64,000 bases of DNA from Petrolisthes cinctipes (taxonomy: Eukaryota; Arthropoda; Malacostraca; Decapoda; Porcellanidae): positions 58,061 through 122,060 of the forward strand of contig JAWQEG010002450.1 in assembly GCA_033782935.1 (NCBI GenBank), read 5' to 3'. Within the stretch, counting starts at the first letter, position 1. Each line of letters begins with the position of its first letter. The notes under the pieces were generated by a model, which had not been told where the DNA came from, searched no databases, and worked only from the letters and a program-made list of their open reading frames with translations. Positions 22,421 to 35,724 of this stretch are shown piece by piece. The position numbers and the translations under genes were made by a program.

Positions 22421-23182
22421 GTCAGCTTCATATACATAATAAACCATCACAGGGTTTTCCTGTGATATTTTAACTCATAAAACCCTTGGGGGTGAGATTT
22501 ATTTCACCCTCGTTGTACATTGTGATGCACATTATATTGTACATTGAAATAATCTGTAGTAGATTAATAAATACACAGATGATGGATCCTACAAATTAGA
22601 CAAAAAACAATAATTTATACATAGACAAACAGTTAAAAGCAAGAGGAATAATACCAGTAATACTGATAATAGTGAAAGTACTATAGATCTCAATGCTGTT
22701 TAATTTTTCTTTCTTTTGGGATAAAATGAACTTTAATTGTTATTGTAGCTGTCAGAAAAAAACCTGTTGTAAAAAAGAGAACTATAACGCAGCTGTGAGC
22801 TATTAAGAATATATGAGTGAATAAAAGGCATCCTGATTCCTCTAAATTATGTCATGACACAGATTCCCTCAGTATAAGTACTATTTTATGGCATAGGATA
22901 TAGAAATCAAAAGTCTCCAGCCTGCTCAGAACATCATGTCCATCTTCATATAATATTGACGTAGCTGATAGATAGACGTCCTGCAACATCATCTTAGGAA
23001 TTGAGCAGTTTACTTTGCAAGACTGCTATTGTGATCATGTGTAATTATAATATAATTTCTTTATTTAACATACATAATTTATGCATTGTATATATGATAT
23101 GATTACTTACCATACATAATTAATGTGTAGTATATGTGAGTATAATGTTGTAAGTCGTATAATGATATGTTGTATGGTTCAG
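22421..23182 (+). other. CLASRP intron 9; no gene recognised
   Basis: AT-rich. A faint trace of the palindromic family (GATTCCTCTAAATTATGTCA) occurs at 22832-22851. Confidence 0.5.
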
Positions 23183-23403
23183 GTTGGTAGTGTTGGAGGT
23201 GTGTGTGTGAAGGAGCCAAGTAGTAGTACAGGTGGGTCACCACCAGACCCACCTGTCAAGCTTCCATCACCACCCTGTAGACGTTACTATGGCCGCCGAG
23301 GACAAAATTCCAACTCTGAGTCATCCTCTCTCTCAGAATCAGAAGAGAGTACCACAAACTCCTTACAGAATGCTGGAGCAGCTGGTGGTAAAACTAATAA
23401 TTT
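23183..23403 (+). CDS. CLASRP: CLASRP coding exon 10
   Basis: 221 nt. Encodes VGSVGGVCVKEPSSSTGGSP, PPVKLPSPPCRRYYGRRGQN and a Ser-rich SNSESSSLSESEESTTNS tract. Acceptor ggttcag; donor TT|GTAAGT, phase 2. Less conserved than the ends of the protein, but frame and splice sites agree. Confidence 0.85.
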
Positions 23404-23929
23404 GTAAGTACCTTATCTCAAAGTTTTTATAATGCTTCATTAATTTTTTTTTAATGTACTGGAGAATACTTAACAAATTTATTTACAAATTGCTAATGCA
23501 AACCTGAGGAAATTGGCTGGACCAGTTCCCATGAGTGATACAGGCACCAAGGCAATATGTAGAAAAAATGCTTTTAAGATTTTATTCATACTAAACCATT
23601 CTTTTAAGTTGCAGGTTCAAGTCTTAGAAAAGTATGACTGACATAAAGAACTTTTAGGTATGAAATTACATGGACATATAAATGTTGATGGTAACACTGC
23701 ACTACAAATGGAGGAAGATTTTTGACATCACATCACTACTGAAGAAACAATAACAAAATGTTAATAAAGAAAGGCTCCTCCTCTTGACATATGGTGTTAA
23801 TTGTCGGAATGATTGTGTAGATTTGTAAAATACTTTATACAATGGTGATAATGACAGTGATGATGATTTTTATAATAATGTAAAATAATTGTGTACTAAT
23901 GGTGACCTTGATATTGTTTTCTTCCCCAG

Positions 23930-23972
23930 GATGGCCCCAACTACAGTGGGTAATGGTTCCGCTGCCGCCAAA
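23930..23972 (+). CDS. CLASRP: CLASRP coding exon 11 (43-nt micro-exon)
   Basis: Encodes MAPTTVGNGSAAAK between acceptor ttccccag and donor AAA|GTCAGT. Phase 2 in, phase 0 out, so it bridges exon 10 to exon 12 without breaking the frame. Skipping it would shift the frame. The alternative donor GTAAGA four bases on would not join exon 12. Confidence 0.75.
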
Positions 23973-26900
23973 GTCAGTAAGAATCTGTTGTTGTCGTAAA
24001 TGTTAAGTAATAGTCACTGACATTGTTTGAACACATTGCAGTTTCATGTGTAATTCTTGTATAAAACAGCTTTACTTTTTTCTCATAGTTTGGTAACTTG
24101 CTGGACATCAGCTTTTCTCTTATTTTATAATTATTATTCTTCAGTCAGGAATTCTCTTCAAGTACCAATATGCCTATAGTCTTAGTTGAATAATTTGATT
24201 TTTTCACATACAGTTAATAATAGTTTAAGTGCTTTTCAGTAGTCCGGTCTATATTAAACCTGAAGAATTACTAATATATTGTACTGTATATATAAACTAT
24301 TAGCACACTTTAGTGGAGACTCAGTTATCCATGATTCTGAAAAAGTATTTAATCCATTATGTATGAAGAGTATCAACCATGAAATCCTTCCACAAATTGC
24401 TTATTGGCTGATTGAGAACTGGTACATAGTGAGGAAGGATGTTGGAGTAAAGTTTTGTGTGTCAGGAATCCATATTTATTGAAATATCACAATTAGAGTT
24501 GCTACTTTCTTTCTACTTATGGATGGTTTTACTACTTTATTTTATATGTGGATGCTTTCTGTTTACCTGTTACTAGATACACAGATTAGGGAGAAATACT
24601 TTGTTCAGGAGTCTGACTGACTAGTGAGTTAAAAACATGTTCTCTTGGAGCAAATATTTTTCCTATTTCATCACAATAATTTTAATGTATTGTTCATTTG
24701 TTTCCACTTCAGTGAGAACCCATCAGTGTAATCTCATGCAGATGTGAACTGCCCCAATTTTCAGCTTGACATGACGTGTAATATTATAGAATCACAGATA
24801 ACTGAGTCTGTACATGATAATTATATTCTGAGTGCATGTTGCTTATACAATATACAGTACCCGTTCATGAAGAGTACACAGTGATACCACTAACTGTAAC
24901 AAAGATAACAGTAAAATAAAGTGACTATACAGGAGTATCATGGCAATGATCAGTTGAATGGTCACTGTTTATTGTATAGTCAAGTTAACTATTTCCTGAA
25001 GACATCTGGCATTTCAATGTTATCTGTTTTCTCTTAATAAAGTTGAAGTAGGAAGGTTCACTTATAAGATCTTACATAGTCATACTGATCTATTGAGCCT
25101 GTGGCAGATTACTACACACCACTATCTTGAATTCAGAGTATCTGTATCATCCAGGTTACCACAGTCACCAGAGATTTTCTTTTCCTTTAAATAATGAGAA
25201 AGGTCTGGAACATAGGCAGAAAGTCCACTTGGTGTCCTCACCTGTAAAATGAAAAAATAATGAGAGGATCAAAATAATTCCCAGTTTTGTTTGAGATATT
25301 TAGACATTACATTTGAAGGAGCATAAGTCATAGTAAGGGGGAAAGATAGATGACTGTAGAGTGTTTCAAAGTTGACCTGTTATGTATATGAATGGTTGAG
25401 AGTACTGGTTAACACTTGTATTCAGGAGTTGGGCAGAAAAGGGATAAAACTGAGTGGTGAGTGTTGCATACATTCCTGAGGAAAGGAAGTGTACATTGTA
25501 AGGGTTCAAGAGGGCAATTGACCGTTAGTTTGAGATGAGATTTGTTGTGATTCTGGGTAGAAATATACAGAGTGCAAGATTCATTAATTGGACGGCAACA
25601 GTAGTCTGTAAGCATCCTCCCAGTTGTGGACAGCAGTAGAATAAGAATGGTTTAACCAAGAATTATTTGAATTGAAAGAAAAACATATATATGGAATGCT
25701 TGCCTCCGTACTGGAGAGGTTCACCTCCATGATGCCTGTTATTGCACACTCACTGGGACCCCGGTCACAATAGCAAAAACAATTTCATGGGAAATCTTGA
25801 CAGTATTGCTATAGAAGATCCTCCTAGTTGTGGTGCTGTAGTGCCATAAGACAATACCTCTTGGGAAGATCCAAAGGTCTTACAGGGTATGGTAATAAAA
25901 CTAGTCAGAGGAACCCAATAGAATGAAACGTTCTACAGGAGGATGAGAAGTGAGAATGTCAGTAATACAAGTTCCTTATTTCTATTGACCTGTCTCCAGA
26001 GAATTTTTCCTTCATTCAGAATATTTATTATAGTGTATTCTTTACATATTATAATGTAAACAGATACCAGTATGTTAAATTGCCATATGTCTTTAAAAGT
26101 ATTTTGGGAATAATGAAAACAACTTTACTTCATAATGGTTATCACAGTTACTCCATGAAAAATAGCAAGCAAACTAATTTCTTTAGTTTTTGTATACAAA
26201 TATAAAACACTATAGTAAATAAAAATTAAACAGGGCCATTTTTGATAAGGCAAGAGAATAGAATATCAAACACTTTAGATTTATAAAGAATTGAAGTGGC
26301 ACCTTAGAAGGGGTAAAGGCTCAGTTGTAATGCTGTGTGGTTCTGTACCAGTACTTGCATTGGTTTGTAAGATGATATTTGGGCAGTGTTTTAAAATGTG
26401 GTCAGGGGATGATGAGGATTGGTACAAGGGCTCTTGGCCATCTTACCCGACATCTTCGTTACTTAGCCCTTGACTTTGCTTGAGTGTGATCAATATTTTG
26501 TCTGTCTTACTCAGGATTCACTCTTATGTGACAAGGTTGATCCAAATACTGAGGATGTATAGTAGAGACACACACTATAAACTCATAGTAAAAGTATAGG
26601 ATAGTCTGCATTACTCGTCAGTTTTTATAGAGCGGACAGTAAATATCCAAAGGCGATATTGACACGTTACATCTGATTGGCCGACATGCAGTTCATAAAC
26701 CCTCGATGCCAAGTTTCATCCTGTCCTGAATACATTATGAGATATCAGTAATGATCATTTACCATCAGAATTAGGAAACCTGATTATTCTAGTCGTCATA
26801 TTCAGAAATGTAATTAAGTATATTTAAAAATGGCTTTGACTGTAGTTAATCAGTTGCATGTAGTACTGTATTTCCTTATTTTTAACATTTTCCTCATGTC

Positions 26901-28063
26901 TGGACACATTAGGGCATTTAGCAACTTGTTTTATCCCCTGCATCTGGATTCATTAGTGTGATACATGCCAAAAATACTATTGGAAAGAGTAACAGGTTTA
27001 TTTATATTTGATCTGTTATTGCTGATTAGGAGGGAACTCGTGTTGGGTAGAAGCATCAGACATTGTAAATATTTTCTAAAACTTGTACAATACTCCTCTT
27101 TCACAACTGTTATATCCATATACTTGGAAGAGAATGCAAGGTCACCCTTTGAAAGCAGGATGGGGAAAGTGTTAGAGACAATATTTAAATAACTTTCCTT
27201 ACATAGGCCTACTCTACCAGTGTTTAACTTTGCCTGAGAAAAGGTGAATGAGAACAATGTATAGTTTTCCTCTTATTTTTCCTCTTCTGCTCAGACATTT
27301 TTGAAAGAAACATTCACTGTACTCAAGTTAGGCCCCATCCACACGATCCTAATGTAAGTTGTAAAACATGTTCCAAACATTGTTCTGACATGATTACATA
27401 CATGTCGGGAGTACTGTATTTTGTTTAGATGTTCACTTCCTTAAACTTATTTCAAGACATGTTTTCTGACATGTTGTGGGCAACTGTATCTCCTGTACAC
27501 ATGTGTGGATTGTAAATAGATTTGACACATATTAGGACATGTTTGAAGTATTATGCTTCTCTTTAGTACGGCATGGTTATGAACATGTCTGAGGCATGTA
27601 TGGAGACATGTGTCCATTATGCTCTTGACAATATTCCTTACACTGTGTGGACAATGTCTAATCTTGCAGCAGAGTGAATATACAGTTTAGAAGAACAGTA
27701 CACTAACTAGTTAAATGGCTTTGTGTCAATGGCTCCTATCTTCATTTCCATGCATTGTGCCCATGACTATATCTTATCCTTCTAGGTACAGTATCCTATA
27801 CTTCATTCATTTATTATTATGATATAGGCCATTCGAGCGCTCTAAAACCTCCTGACTCCATTCCCCCCCCCCCCAGCCAGGGCACCTGTACTGCCAGCCC
27901 AACCCCTCCCCCTCCTACCCCTACTCCCCCACCCCTCCCCCTCCTACCCCTACTCCCCATATTTGACTATTTATTTTTTTTATTGTTGAAATTGATAACA
28001 ATACCTTGTCATTTTACGTAATTAACGCAATAAGAAACCTGCGTTTTAGGTGACTCAACTGTA
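23973..28063 (+). other. CLASRP intron 11, left part; no gene recognised
   Basis: AT-rich. A possible degraded DNA-transposon remnant begins GGCCCCATCCACACGATCC at 27332 and contains many ACATGT half-palindromes up to about 27665, but the right end is unclear. Poly-C and CCCCTCCCCCTCCTACCCC repeats occur at 27862-27956. Confidence 0.5.
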
Positions 28064-29466
28064 CAGTAAACCCTCTCTAAATCAGATACTAATAAGTTGG
28101 ATATCGGATAACTTGGATGCTGCCAGTGTCTCGGACACTATGCATAAGTTGGATGTATATCTGACTTATGAGGAGATTTTCCTGGTGCATCATCACAAAG
28201 GCCTACAGCCTGAGAAGTGACGCAAGTTAATTTTATACAAAACTCAAATTACCATCTCTGTACCATACATTTAAACCCTATGTTGACTGACCATATATAT
28301 AATTATGTTTCTACCATAACTGGTATGCATAAGAAAATTAATGTTTTGAATTAATTAACTTTATTGGGTGAAAATTGGTGATGTACTGGTATATAATTGG
28401 CAGCATCATTGCTAAGTGAGCCACGGAGCCACATATGCACCAGTTATGACGATATTACCATGATGACTTCATGTAGTGTTACATTATCTTTATAATGTTA
28501 TCATGTCATATTATATCATTAACAATGATATAATTGGCTGTGTCACTGCTAAGTGAGCCACAACGATCATGATAGTATCCCAATGGTGACTCCACATAGT
28601 GTTACATTATCCATTAACAAACTGCTAAGTGAGCCACAGAGCCACATATACAACGGTCATAACAGTATCCCAATGGTGACTCCACATAGTTTTACATTAT
28701 TCATTAACAAACTGCTAAGTGAGCCACAGAGCCACATATACAACAGTCATAACAGGATCCCAATGGTGACTCCACATAATGTTACATTATCCATTAACAA
28801 ACTTGATCTTTGCTCTGTTATTATAGTTGACTACATAGGAGATACATCTTTAACGTGAGATAAGATGTGATCTTTGTCTATAACTGTGGTGGCTACAGTT
28901 GTTTGGATCAACACTAAAGCATGGCCAACTGTTGCCGGCCGCCTTTCCTCCTTTCTCTTAACAATATCGACTTTTTCATAGAAAGTGATGGTCTGTCTTT
29001 TCTTTGCATTGCTACTAATATAATTTGAAAGGTTTCAGTTCAGTGCCATTGAAAGGAAACTACTGTACGAGAAGTAAGCAAAAATATATCACAAAAATCG
29101 CGTAAATAATGTGTCTGTGGCAACAAGTACTCCGTGACTGATAAACTGACCAATATCATCTCTGCTACTCTGATTCCCACACTTCCTCACCTCCCACCAT
29201 ACCACACCACAATACCTTATTTCATGTTTATATACATTATTAGATATATTTCTACAATTTTATATCTTTTTTTATGAAATTGTCATGTTTTTTGTGTGCG
29301 CAGTGTATGGGAACCAGAGATATGAGTGAAAGTACATGTAGTTTTGAGGGTGGGTGTGCATGCAATCAATCGTATGCATCAAATTTAACCCCATAGATAT
29401 CTCTGATCTTCGGATAACTCGACAAGGGTCTCCCCCCAATTGATCTGAGTTAGCAAGGGTTTACTG
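28064..29466. mobile_element. pogo/Tigger-type non-autonomous DNA transposon, about 1.4 kb
   Basis: Bounded by TA on each side. Left end CAGTAAACCCTCTCTAA; right end reads TTAGCAAGGGTTTACTG, its inverted repeat. Sub-terminal ATCGGATAACTTGGAT and CTTCGGATAACTCGACAAGG are typical of pogo/Tigger ends (CAGT.AACCCT..CTAA). No transposase coding is seen between them; the interior holds a 90-bp minisatellite. Confidence 0.85.
28395..28815. repeat. 90-bp minisatellite inside the pogo-type element
   Basis: Units begin GCTAAGTGAGCCACAGAGCC and contain CCCAATGGTGACTCCACATA and TTACATTATCCATTAACAAA. Units starting at 28621 and 28711 are exactly 90 bp apart; two diverged copies start near 28410 and 28547. 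The open reading frame over this region is a by-product. Confidence 0.9.
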
Positions 29467-29837
29467 TATATGAAAGAAAAGTCATGGGCTAAGTTATGAC
29501 AATACAGTAATGCGTACAGTAAAGTGACTAATGAGAAATGACATAGAGCCATTTACTGGTCACCATCATCACCCAACCCATCATTATTCTTTAGATTGGA
29601 TGAGGCCTTTCAATTTGCTTCTTTCAAAAGCCATCAACTTTTTTCTTCAACAATTTTTCACATTACAGTACTGGACAAATTGGTTTATCCATGTCCCTTA
29701 CCATTCTCAAATTGATTTAAGACTTTTTTTGTGTGTTTAATTTTATTTTATATTGCTTACTGGTTATGCCAAAACTTACTAACATTATTCTCTCTTTAAT
29801 GTTAGTGTATGACTCTAAAGAAGTTCTGTTTTTCCAG

Positions 29838-29904
29838 GATGGACCAAAACTAACACCACAAGAAAGGCTAAAGAAAAAAACCCAGGCATTGTTGAAGAAG
29901 CAGT
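29838..29904 (+). CDS. CLASRP: CLASRP coding exon 12 (KLTPQERLK motif)
   Basis: 67 nt. Encodes DGPKLTPQERLKKKTQALLK then KQ. KLTPQEKLK...QALNRQFKADKK is the conserved C-terminal motif of CLASRP. Acceptor tttttccag; donor T|GTGAGT, phase 1. Confidence 0.95.
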
Positions 29905-30464
29905 GTGAGTTGGTCATATACATGTTGACTTTTAGTAATGATATACAGTACTAGATTCAAATACTTGTAGATCCTGACTTGTATTAAAAGTATACGGTAC
30001 TATATAGTCAATCTCTTATGATCTGAAAGTTTAATAATGAAGAGTAACCCAAGGGAGAGAGTATTAGTTACAACTACAATAGCTGCAAGAGTATGAAGGA
30101 GTGTTAATACCCATGTTATATGGTGGTGTGACATAAACTTCCATAGCTAATTCATATTCATAAAATTCATATTCAAAATCATAAAAATCCATAAAGACAA
30201 ACTGTACAGTTGCATTTATGAGTTTAGTCCTATTTTCTGCTCTTTTTGCTATTGTACAGGCGAGCAATTTGTACAATAATATTTGAAAGTATGAGAGGAT
30301 GAGTGTAACAGAACATTAGTCAGTGTTATCTGAAAGTGTGTAACAAAACTTAAGTATATTTGAGGCAGAACTAAGGATAATAAAAATAAGGATGGTAGGT
30401 CATTATTGAGGCAAAACCCACAGTTCTGGATCATTCTTATTTGCTGATGTTCTTTCACACACAG

Positions 30465-30570
30465 TCAAGGCGGATAAACGTTTAGAAAGAGAGAGAGCTG
30501 AGAAAGCAGAGCAGGAACGTCAGGACCGAGAGGAGGAGCTACGGGAGATGGCCATCAGACTGAGGCGAAG
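30465..30570 (+). CDS. CLASRP: CLASRP coding exon 13 (FKADKR, charged coiled coil)
   Basis: 106 nt. Encodes FKADKRLERERAEKAEQERQ then DREEELREMAIRLRR, a charged helix aligned with human FKADKKAAQEKM...QEREDELRAMARKIR. Acceptor acacacag; donor AG|GTTGGT, phase 2. Confidence 0.95.
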
Positions 30571-31449
30571 GTTGGTACTACTGCTGCCTAACAAGTTCAC
30601 TCCTCTGTATTTTTTACTTTGTTATTAGAATGTGTCAAAAGTGGAGGTCATTCATTCACTTGAAACTTTGAATTTTCATTTTGCTGTGCAGTGGACCCAT
30701 GATATTCACATGCTTGATAATCACAGTTTTTTCAATCAGATAAACAATAATACATACAGTAGCAACTCACATTTGGTGTTTCTGAATTTGCCAGTTTCAG
30801 GTTTGACAACCAGATGGAAAAGATTCGTGTTTTGGGTTTTGGTGAGGGCATTACTGGTTTTGGCGATGGTGGGTCGATCCTAACCTATTCCCTATCCACC
30901 CCTCTGACCTCTCATATACAAATAATTATGCTTTATTCCCCTATGTATGTTATTCTCTCTCTCTAGTAACTAAAAATAATTCTAAACTTGAGCCAAAAGT
31001 ATGAAAAATGGACCAATATGTTGAAAGGTTGTTTGTTCTAAAAGTGTAGGCCGAAGTGGGAGTGTGTAGAGAGTGAGGAATGACAGTAATGGATTTGTTA
31101 GTTCAGTTATCACCAATAATCCATGAGTTTCTACTCATACAACCACATTTCCTTGGTTTATATTCATTATTCTTTGTCACTTTCTCTTACAATCACTTGC
31201 ACTTTTCACCATATCAAATGTCTGTACCGGGATATGTGTTAAAAGTATGAAAAACTGTTGTAGAGCAGCAGAAACCCACAGTGAGGAGCAGTAATCCAAG
31301 TTAAGACAAATAAAAAAGCAAGCTTAGGAAACAGCCATCAGAGCAGAACTGGAGAGGGGAACCACAAATGAAAATTGGTGGGCAAGCAGGAAACCTCTAT
31401 ATAATGTGTCATTCCTTCCACTTTACTACTCTCTTTTCTGTTCTTGCAG

Positions 31450-31660
31450 GGAGCGAGAAAAACGTCACAGGCTGCAGGGAGAAGGTTCCAGCTCAGATGG
31501 GTCCAGGTCACGTTCCGTGTCCGGCTCACGGTCACGTTCGCAGTCAAGGTCCAGGTCCAGCTCTCGCTCCAAGTCCAGGCAACGCTCCAAGTCACGCCAG
31601 AGGTCAAGATCACGCCAAAGATCTGTATCCCACTCAAAGTCCCCCTTACCATCCAAACAG
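31450..31660 (+). CDS. CLASRP: CLASRP coding exon 14 (RS domain)
   Basis: 211 nt. Encodes REREKRHRLQGEGSSSDGSR, then alternating RS/SRSRSQSRSRS and RQRSKSRQRSRS, ending SHSKSPLPSKQ. Acceptor cttgcag; donor CAG|GTCGGT, phase 0. Confidence 0.93.
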
Positions 31661-34623
31661 GTCGGTATTACATAATGCCTCACTCTATAGTCAGTATCAG
31701 GTGAGTGTTAAGTGTTATCTTTAGAGTACAGAACCTGTTTTATGAACCCAGCTCTTGTGTCACATTCTGTTGGACTAAGGTTCAATTTTCTAGTGTGGAA
31801 ACCTGTCTGCACCAACAGCATTTTACATCTCTTGAAAATGAAATTAAACATCTGCAAATATATTTTTATTAGTTAATAACCAAGACCACAAAAACCATCA
31901 ATAAGGATTGTAAACTTTACATCTAATTGATTAGTGAGACTCCTAACCTTTGTGTAGCCTACTTGGTTCACTCACTGTTGACCTTTGCAATAGATGCTGT
32001 GGACATTTTTTACTTTGAACTAGAGATAAGAAACGGACTATATCAAACTGTTTCTGTGAATCTGGTAGAATATATTATGAAATACCCAGTAAAGTGGTTG
32101 TATTTGCCAAAAGGAGTGCTGGTGAGTCTTAACCTAAAGTACTTGTTAGTACATCATCAAGTAAGATATGGAACTTAAAGGATTCCTTACATTTACTCCA
32201 GCACATCTGTCCTGGGTAGGTTTAGAAATTGGGCTTTGTGACTCTATTTCATTACTTTACTCTGCATGATTTCATTTGCACATACTGTAGTATTATATTT
32301 AGCCAATAAAAAAAAGTGTGAAATTACTAATTGAACAGGTTGAAAATATCAAAGTGCATAAGGTTGAATAGCTTGCCACACCTGTACAGACTGCCACTGA
32401 ATTATACTGTTGTGAGTATATATGGATGGTTGTAGAAGAGAGATGAAGGCCAAAGTGAATGGTCTGGGGGCAAAGCTGACGTTGAATGGAAGAAATTGGT
32501 CCTTGGTGGCAAGAGTATTTGCGGATGACAGTGTGTTGATGGCTGAGAGTGAAAGGGAGTTGCAGAGGGTGGTGGATGAGTTTCAGTCCATGTGTAAACG
32601 AAAAAAGCTGAAAGTGAATGTGGGTAAAAGTAAGGCTATGGTATTTGAGAGGGCAGAAACTGAAGTGATTGACTTTGCCACACCCTATAGAGTGGGAGTA
32701 CCAACTAGGACTAAATGTGAGATAACTCTAGGGGGTGAGAGGATGGAGGAAATGAAGGAGTTTAAGTACTTGGGAACAGTTCTGTGTAAACATGGAAGTT
32801 AGGAAGGAGAAATTAGGGAGAGAGCAAGGAGGGGTAGACAAGTCATACAATCACTGGGAAGAATAAAACTTTGTTACTGGTACTACTGTACAAAGTTGAA
32901 AGATTTAAAAAAATCCTCTTAGTTAATTTGTAAAAAGTATTAACATGGTTGCAAAGACTGCAGCACCGTTCATTCTCAAGAAGCCCGCTCAGTTTGTGTC
33001 TGTATAGTTAAAGATCCATATACTGTATATAAACAAACCATGGAGACCAGATTCACTCTGCATATCATTATGTACCAATTTTATCTCTTTCTCAGCCACT
33101 AGTAATTACCAGTTGTACTTTTCTTTTCAATGAAATGTCATTTAACCTTCATCATACTGGCCAGTTTGAGCCCCAGACCAGTTGTTACCAATTTTCTTTG
33201 TTTTCAAAGAATACCGTAGGTAAGCAACTCAAGAGATGTTTACACATGATATATGATACCGATATAGTTTGACTGAATCGATGGATAAACCACAATATTC
33301 ATAGAATATTACTTCAAGGTATATACAGTAAATAACTGAGAATGTGAAAGGAAAATGAGGTAGGAGATGGAGGATATCATACATCTGGACATGGGGGACG
33401 GGGATCAGTGTTACCAGGTGAATTCTACCTGAGGAAAATGTAGGGTGTATATGAAAACTTGTGGCCAATAATACATCACCACATTGGTCTACTCTTTCCC
33501 TACCACTGTTTTCAAAACTTAATTACTTTAATATTGGCCATAATGAATATTTTAATATGGCTATACTGTATTTATAAGTGCTTGGCACAATGCTCAGGTA
33601 CACATGATGAAAGGTAAATGTATGTCGTTGGCATTGGGTGAGTTAAAATTGACAAAATAACAACCATGGTTCAGATTACATCCCTCAATGTTGAATGAAA
33701 GGTTAAGGGATTTTTTCTCAATTTTGAAAGCTGCTGACTCCTTTTAACTGTATCACCAATAATATCCCATTTCCCTTTATGTAAGGGATGGAAAAATGAA
33801 ATTGGAATAACAAAGGGAGGACAAAAGTACTTAGTAAAATGGGTCCAATTCACCTACACTCTACTTTTGAAACCAATGTACCCTGTAAAGTAGTATTGCT
33901 GGCACAGATTTGGACAATACTTTAAGGGTTTTGGCACCACTTTGGGCCTGAGACAACCCTAATCCTTCTCTTTACTCTGTGCTTGCCCTCCTTACACTGT
34001 CTCCTTCTGTTTTGTGGAAGAAAGTCACTCTGGCCCAGCACAGTTTTCTTTCATTCAAACCCACAAAAGTCATCATCATCAATCTTGGTACAGTCGTGGT
34101 CAATAATATAATATCCACATATGGGTGTCTCAAACAATCTGTTGTCTAATGTTTTCACGTTCACATTATGATATTATTGTTTTGAGTAGAGAGTAGCTGT
34201 TTGTAGTAAATAAAAAGATGGTACTGTACTTAACCTATTCATTGGAAAGTATATCAGCTAAGGAACAGAGGGAAGCTTTCCATATCGTATGTGAGTTACC
34301 CCTATATGGATGATTGTTTTTGAACACGACTGTACAAGGATATATGGTTTGGTAAAATAAGAAAGAAGGGGTACAACTGTGGTAATAAATGACCAAAACA
34401 ATATGTATATGTTTGTTGATGATCCTGGACTGGTGCTAGAACCTCCACACCCCTGGAAAAGAGAAATGGGTTATTGATGATGATGATGATAATACAGAGT
34501 AAATTTAAAAAAAAAAATAACAGCAACAATGAAATCTACCCTGGTGTTAGACTGAAAAAAATCAATACAGTCATGAACCATCATCCTAGGATTATGGGAT
34601 AAACAGAAACTTGCTTTCCTCAG
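31661..34623 (+). other. CLASRP intron 14
   Basis: 2.96-kb intron. Contains the RTE-like relic at 32400-32890; otherwise nothing recognised. Confidence 0.7.
32400..32890 (+). pseudogene. RTE-like reverse transcriptase fragment (palm/thumb), 5'- and 3'-truncated
   Basis: An open frame (from MDGCRREMKAKVNGLGAKLT) includes LVARVFADDSVLMAESEREL with the FADD catalytic box, LQRVVDEFQSMCKRKKLKVN, KSKAMVFER and EFKYLGTVLCKHGS before a stop at 32800. The next bases still read EGEIRERARRG in the same frame. This is the typical middle-to-C-terminal order of an arthropod endonuclease-reverse transcriptase. It stops where the opposite-strand fragment at 36440-37090 begins. Confidence 0.85.
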
Positions 34624-34808
34624 ACATCATCAGAGAGGTGGTCCGGGGAGGGAGGGAGAAGCAGAGAGCGCAATAACCCTCCATCAGATTGGAGTCAAGG
34701 GCGTCAGTGGGGCTCATCCTCATCACACCACTGGGACCAGTCTCTTCCGGAACGGTACCGTGAGTCCTACCGGAGGAGGTCACGGTCCTACAGCCCAGCT
34801 GGACGATG
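34624..34808 (+). CDS. CLASRP: CLASRP coding exon 15
   Basis: 185 nt. Encodes TSSERWSGEGGRSRERNNPP, WGSSSSHHWDQSLPERYRES and YRRRSRSYSPAGR. Acceptor ctttcctcag; donor TG|GTCAGT, phase 2. A Trp codon spans the junction with exon 16. Confidence 0.88.
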
Positions 34809-34889
34809 GTCAGTGCTCTACCTCTGTATGTTATGTTTAGTTAAATCTCTGTATAACATGAAAAATTTTAGCACTATCCTTTCAACCCT

Positions 34890-35150
34890 CTAACCGCGGG
34901 CATATTTGAGCTTAACAAGTCTGTACCGCAGGCATATTTTATATTACGTAAACAAACTTTGGTGGTTAGTAGACTATAAACCACCAAACCTACATGAATA
35001 AATGATTCATGATATTGAAGTATAAGCCTTTAGCTGTCTCCTTATGTACTTGTAAAGACTATATGGACATCTGTAGGATGGGTAATTAGCTCAAAATGAC
35101 CACTACTCAAAGCAAACTAACTTTTATACTCCATTAACATAAATTCTGTC
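34890..35150. repeat. Dispersed repeat (family D), copy 2
   Basis: Shares several long blocks with 15960-16190 (GATATTGAAGTATAAGCCTT, TAGCTGTCTCCTTATGTACT, GGACATCTGTAGGATGGGTA). Confidence 0.75.
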
Positions 35151-35331
35151 CCCACACACTCAGCACGTTAGCTAGACTGTGTGGGGTTGGATAAAAAGAG
35201 GGCGGGGACTTGTGTCTAGGTGGGCAGCCAAGGCTGCTATCTACCATGAGAAAATTAAAGTAATTGGGAGCCGCACATATTTGAAAAATATTTTAATAAT
35301 CATAATAATAGAGAACATTTATACTTTACAG

Positions 35332-35724
35332 GGATAGGGAGAGAGACCACTACAGCAGCAGCAGAAGGAGCCGAAGTAGAAGTCGAGGCCGAGAATATAA
35401 CTCAAGCAGCAGCAATAACAACACAGCATCATCTTCATCAGGAAATTCCTTCAGAAGGAAGAACCCTCGCAGGGACTATGACAGAGGCAGTAGAGAGTGG
35501 GACCGGGAGCCCCAGCAGCGGGAAGTGTTCCGTGACTACCAACACGGTTACCAACGAGACTACCAGCACGGATACCAACACAGGAACTACCATCACCATC
35601 ACCACAAAGAGAGGGAGGGAAGTCAGCAGCAGCAGGACTATAGAGAACGTCAACAACAACCACAGTCCAGGGACCAGTCTCAACAGAGGAGACATCAAGG
35701 GCAGACTAACATGGGTGATGACAG
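35332..35724 (+). CDS. CLASRP: CLASRP coding exon 16 (RS, poly-Ser/Asn, His/Gln-rich tail)
   Basis: 393 nt. Encodes DRERDHYSSSRRSRSRSRGR, a Ser/Asn tract, RRDYDRGSREWDREPQQREV and a Tyr/Gln/His repeat (DYQHGYQRDYQHGYQHRNYH) followed by HHHHKEREGSQQQQ. The low-complexity H/Q part has no counterpart in the vertebrate protein. Acceptor tttacag; donor AG|GTAAAG, phase 2. Confidence 0.88.

Noticed and set aside
27331..27665. Possible hAT-type element beginning GGCCCCATCCACACG
   Set aside because: A matching right end could not be found (only ACTGTGTGGACAATG); no target duplication.
28553..28858. 101-residue frame with three repeats
   Set aside because: By-product of the 90-bp minisatellite within a DNA transposon.
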